15,198 nt of DNA from Candidatus Sigynarchaeota archaeon (lineage in GTDB: Archaea; Asgardarchaeota; Lokiarchaeia; Sigynarchaeales; Sigynarchaeaceae), in contig JAUQYW010000413.1 in NCBI GenBank assembly GCA_030587525.1, positions 1 to 15,198 on the forward strand. The letters are read 5' to 3'. The notes beneath the pieces are model-generated. The model had not been told where the DNA came from. It saw only the letters and a program-made list of their open reading frames with translations, and did not search any database. Of the stretch, positions 14,554-15,198 are shown in pieces (within the stretch, counting starts at the first letter, position 1; every line of letters begins with the position of its first letter). Position numbers and translations under genes: made by a program.

Positions 14554-15195
14554 ATGCGCGTCTTGATAATAGGCGACTTTCATATTCCTGATCGCAAGAA
14601 GGAGATAGGTCTGGAAATTGAACGCTCGATAGCCCGGGAATCAAAGAAGACTGGAATTGATTTCCTCGCATGCACGGGCGACTTGACAAAGGCGGACATG
14701 CTGGAGCCGGTCTTGAGCTCCTGGTGTTCCGATTACGCGGTCGTACAGGGAAATATGGATTACGACCTGCGCAACGCCAAGGGATTTCCGAGAAAAATAG
14801 TGTTCGACACGGCAAAATACTTGCTCGGTACCGACGTGATCAAGATCGGCATCACGCATGGCCACCAGGTAAACCCGCGCGGGGATCGTTCGAGTTTATC
14901 CGAGATTGCCCAAGAATATGGCGTGCATGTCTTGATTTCTGGACACACGCACGCGCCATCGGCAGTCTTGCACCGGCGCGTCGATGACGGGAAGCAAATC
15001 TTGCTATTAAACCCCGGCAGCGCGACTGGCGCGTGGAGCTTCGTCGCATCCATGACGCCTTCTTATATATTGCTCGATATCATGGCAACCAAGCACGGCT
15101 TGGAAGTAACCGTGACCATCCACGAGTTCGTTGATGACAAGGAAACAAAAATCGGGGAGAACCACGTGTTCCTTGGCGGGACCTTTGTCAAGTGA
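14554..15195 (+). CDS. VPS29-like / MJ0936-type calcineurin-fold phosphoesterase
   Basis: A 213-residue metallophosphoesterase. Metal-site motifs are all visible: GDFH (Asp8, His10), TGDL (Asp43), GNMD (Asn67), THGHQ (His102, His104) and SGHTH (His131, His133). The match to eukaryotic VPS29, a retromer subunit, goes beyond the metal site: GDFHIPDR resembles human GDLHIPHR, THGHQVNPRGDRSSL resembles HGHQVIPWGDMASL, and LNPGSATGA followed by PSYILLDI matches human INPGSATGA and PSFVLMDI. Unlike VPS29, it keeps the Asp and Asn metal ligands, so it may still be an enzyme, as in MJ0936-like archaeal phosphodiesterases. The C-terminal ~30 residues (EFVDDKETKIGENHVFLGG) are an extension beyond the human protein length. 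It starts six bases after the thiR stop, so it is the last seen gene of that operon; an ATG at 15196-15198 follows its stop directly. Confidence 0.88.
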   Translation: MRVLIIGDFHIPDRKKEIGLEIERSIARESKKTGIDFLACTGDLTKADMLEPVLSSWCSDYAVVQGNMDYDLRNAKGFPRKIVFDTAKYLLGTDVIKIGITHGHQVNPRGDRSSLSEIAQEYGVHVLISGHTHAPSAVLHRRVDDGKQILLLNPGSATGAWSFVASMTPSYILLDIMATKHGLEVTVTIHEFVDDKETKIGENHVFLGGTFVK

Positions 15196-15198
15196 ATG

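Overview
The window is about 15.2 kb of gene-dense archaeal DNA, roughly 50% G+C by eye, with no RNA gene, CRISPR array, insertion sequence or phage gene that I can see. Archaeal origin is supported by an archaeal/eukaryotic-type prolyl-tRNA synthetase ending in Ala-Arg-Ser-Tyr, an HTH-ThiN regulator of the ThiR type, TATA-like boxes about 27 bases from start codons (leaderless style), and frequent GTG starts. A C-terminal phosphoesterase that looks strikingly like eukaryotic VPS29 suggests, but does not prove, an Asgard-type archaeon. GrpE and the two glycosidases look like genes that archaea commonly share with bacteria.

Left part (1-3502, + strand): the 3' part of a GH36-type alpha-galactosidase cut by the window edge, a 66-residue zinc-binding-like small protein, the DnaK nucleotide-exchange factor GrpE with its own hairpin terminator, and a zinc-dependent medium-chain alcohol/polyol dehydrogenase.

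Middle part (3513-8915, - strand, read right to left): prolyl-tRNA synthetase, then a small DUF6125-like protein that probably has its own promoter, then a 1063-residue GH38 alpha-mannosidase four bases further on. With the GH36 enzyme, the dehydrogenase and the sugar-transporter-like permeases, the neighbourhood leans towards use of sugars from glycans.

Right part: two 12-helix MFS permeases are convergent (9058-10323 + and 10340-11692 -). A perfectly palindromic TATA element at 11750-11759 then divides the second permease from a rightward gene set: an ECF-type S component, a PurM/ThiL/HypE-fold ATP-binding protein, an HTH-ThiN regulator (ThiR-like) and the VPS29-like phosphoesterase. The last three are tightly spaced and look like one operon, so a vitamin B1 (thiamine) uptake/salvage theme is likely for the first three. 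The window ends with an ATG directly after the last stop codon, which could begin another gene.
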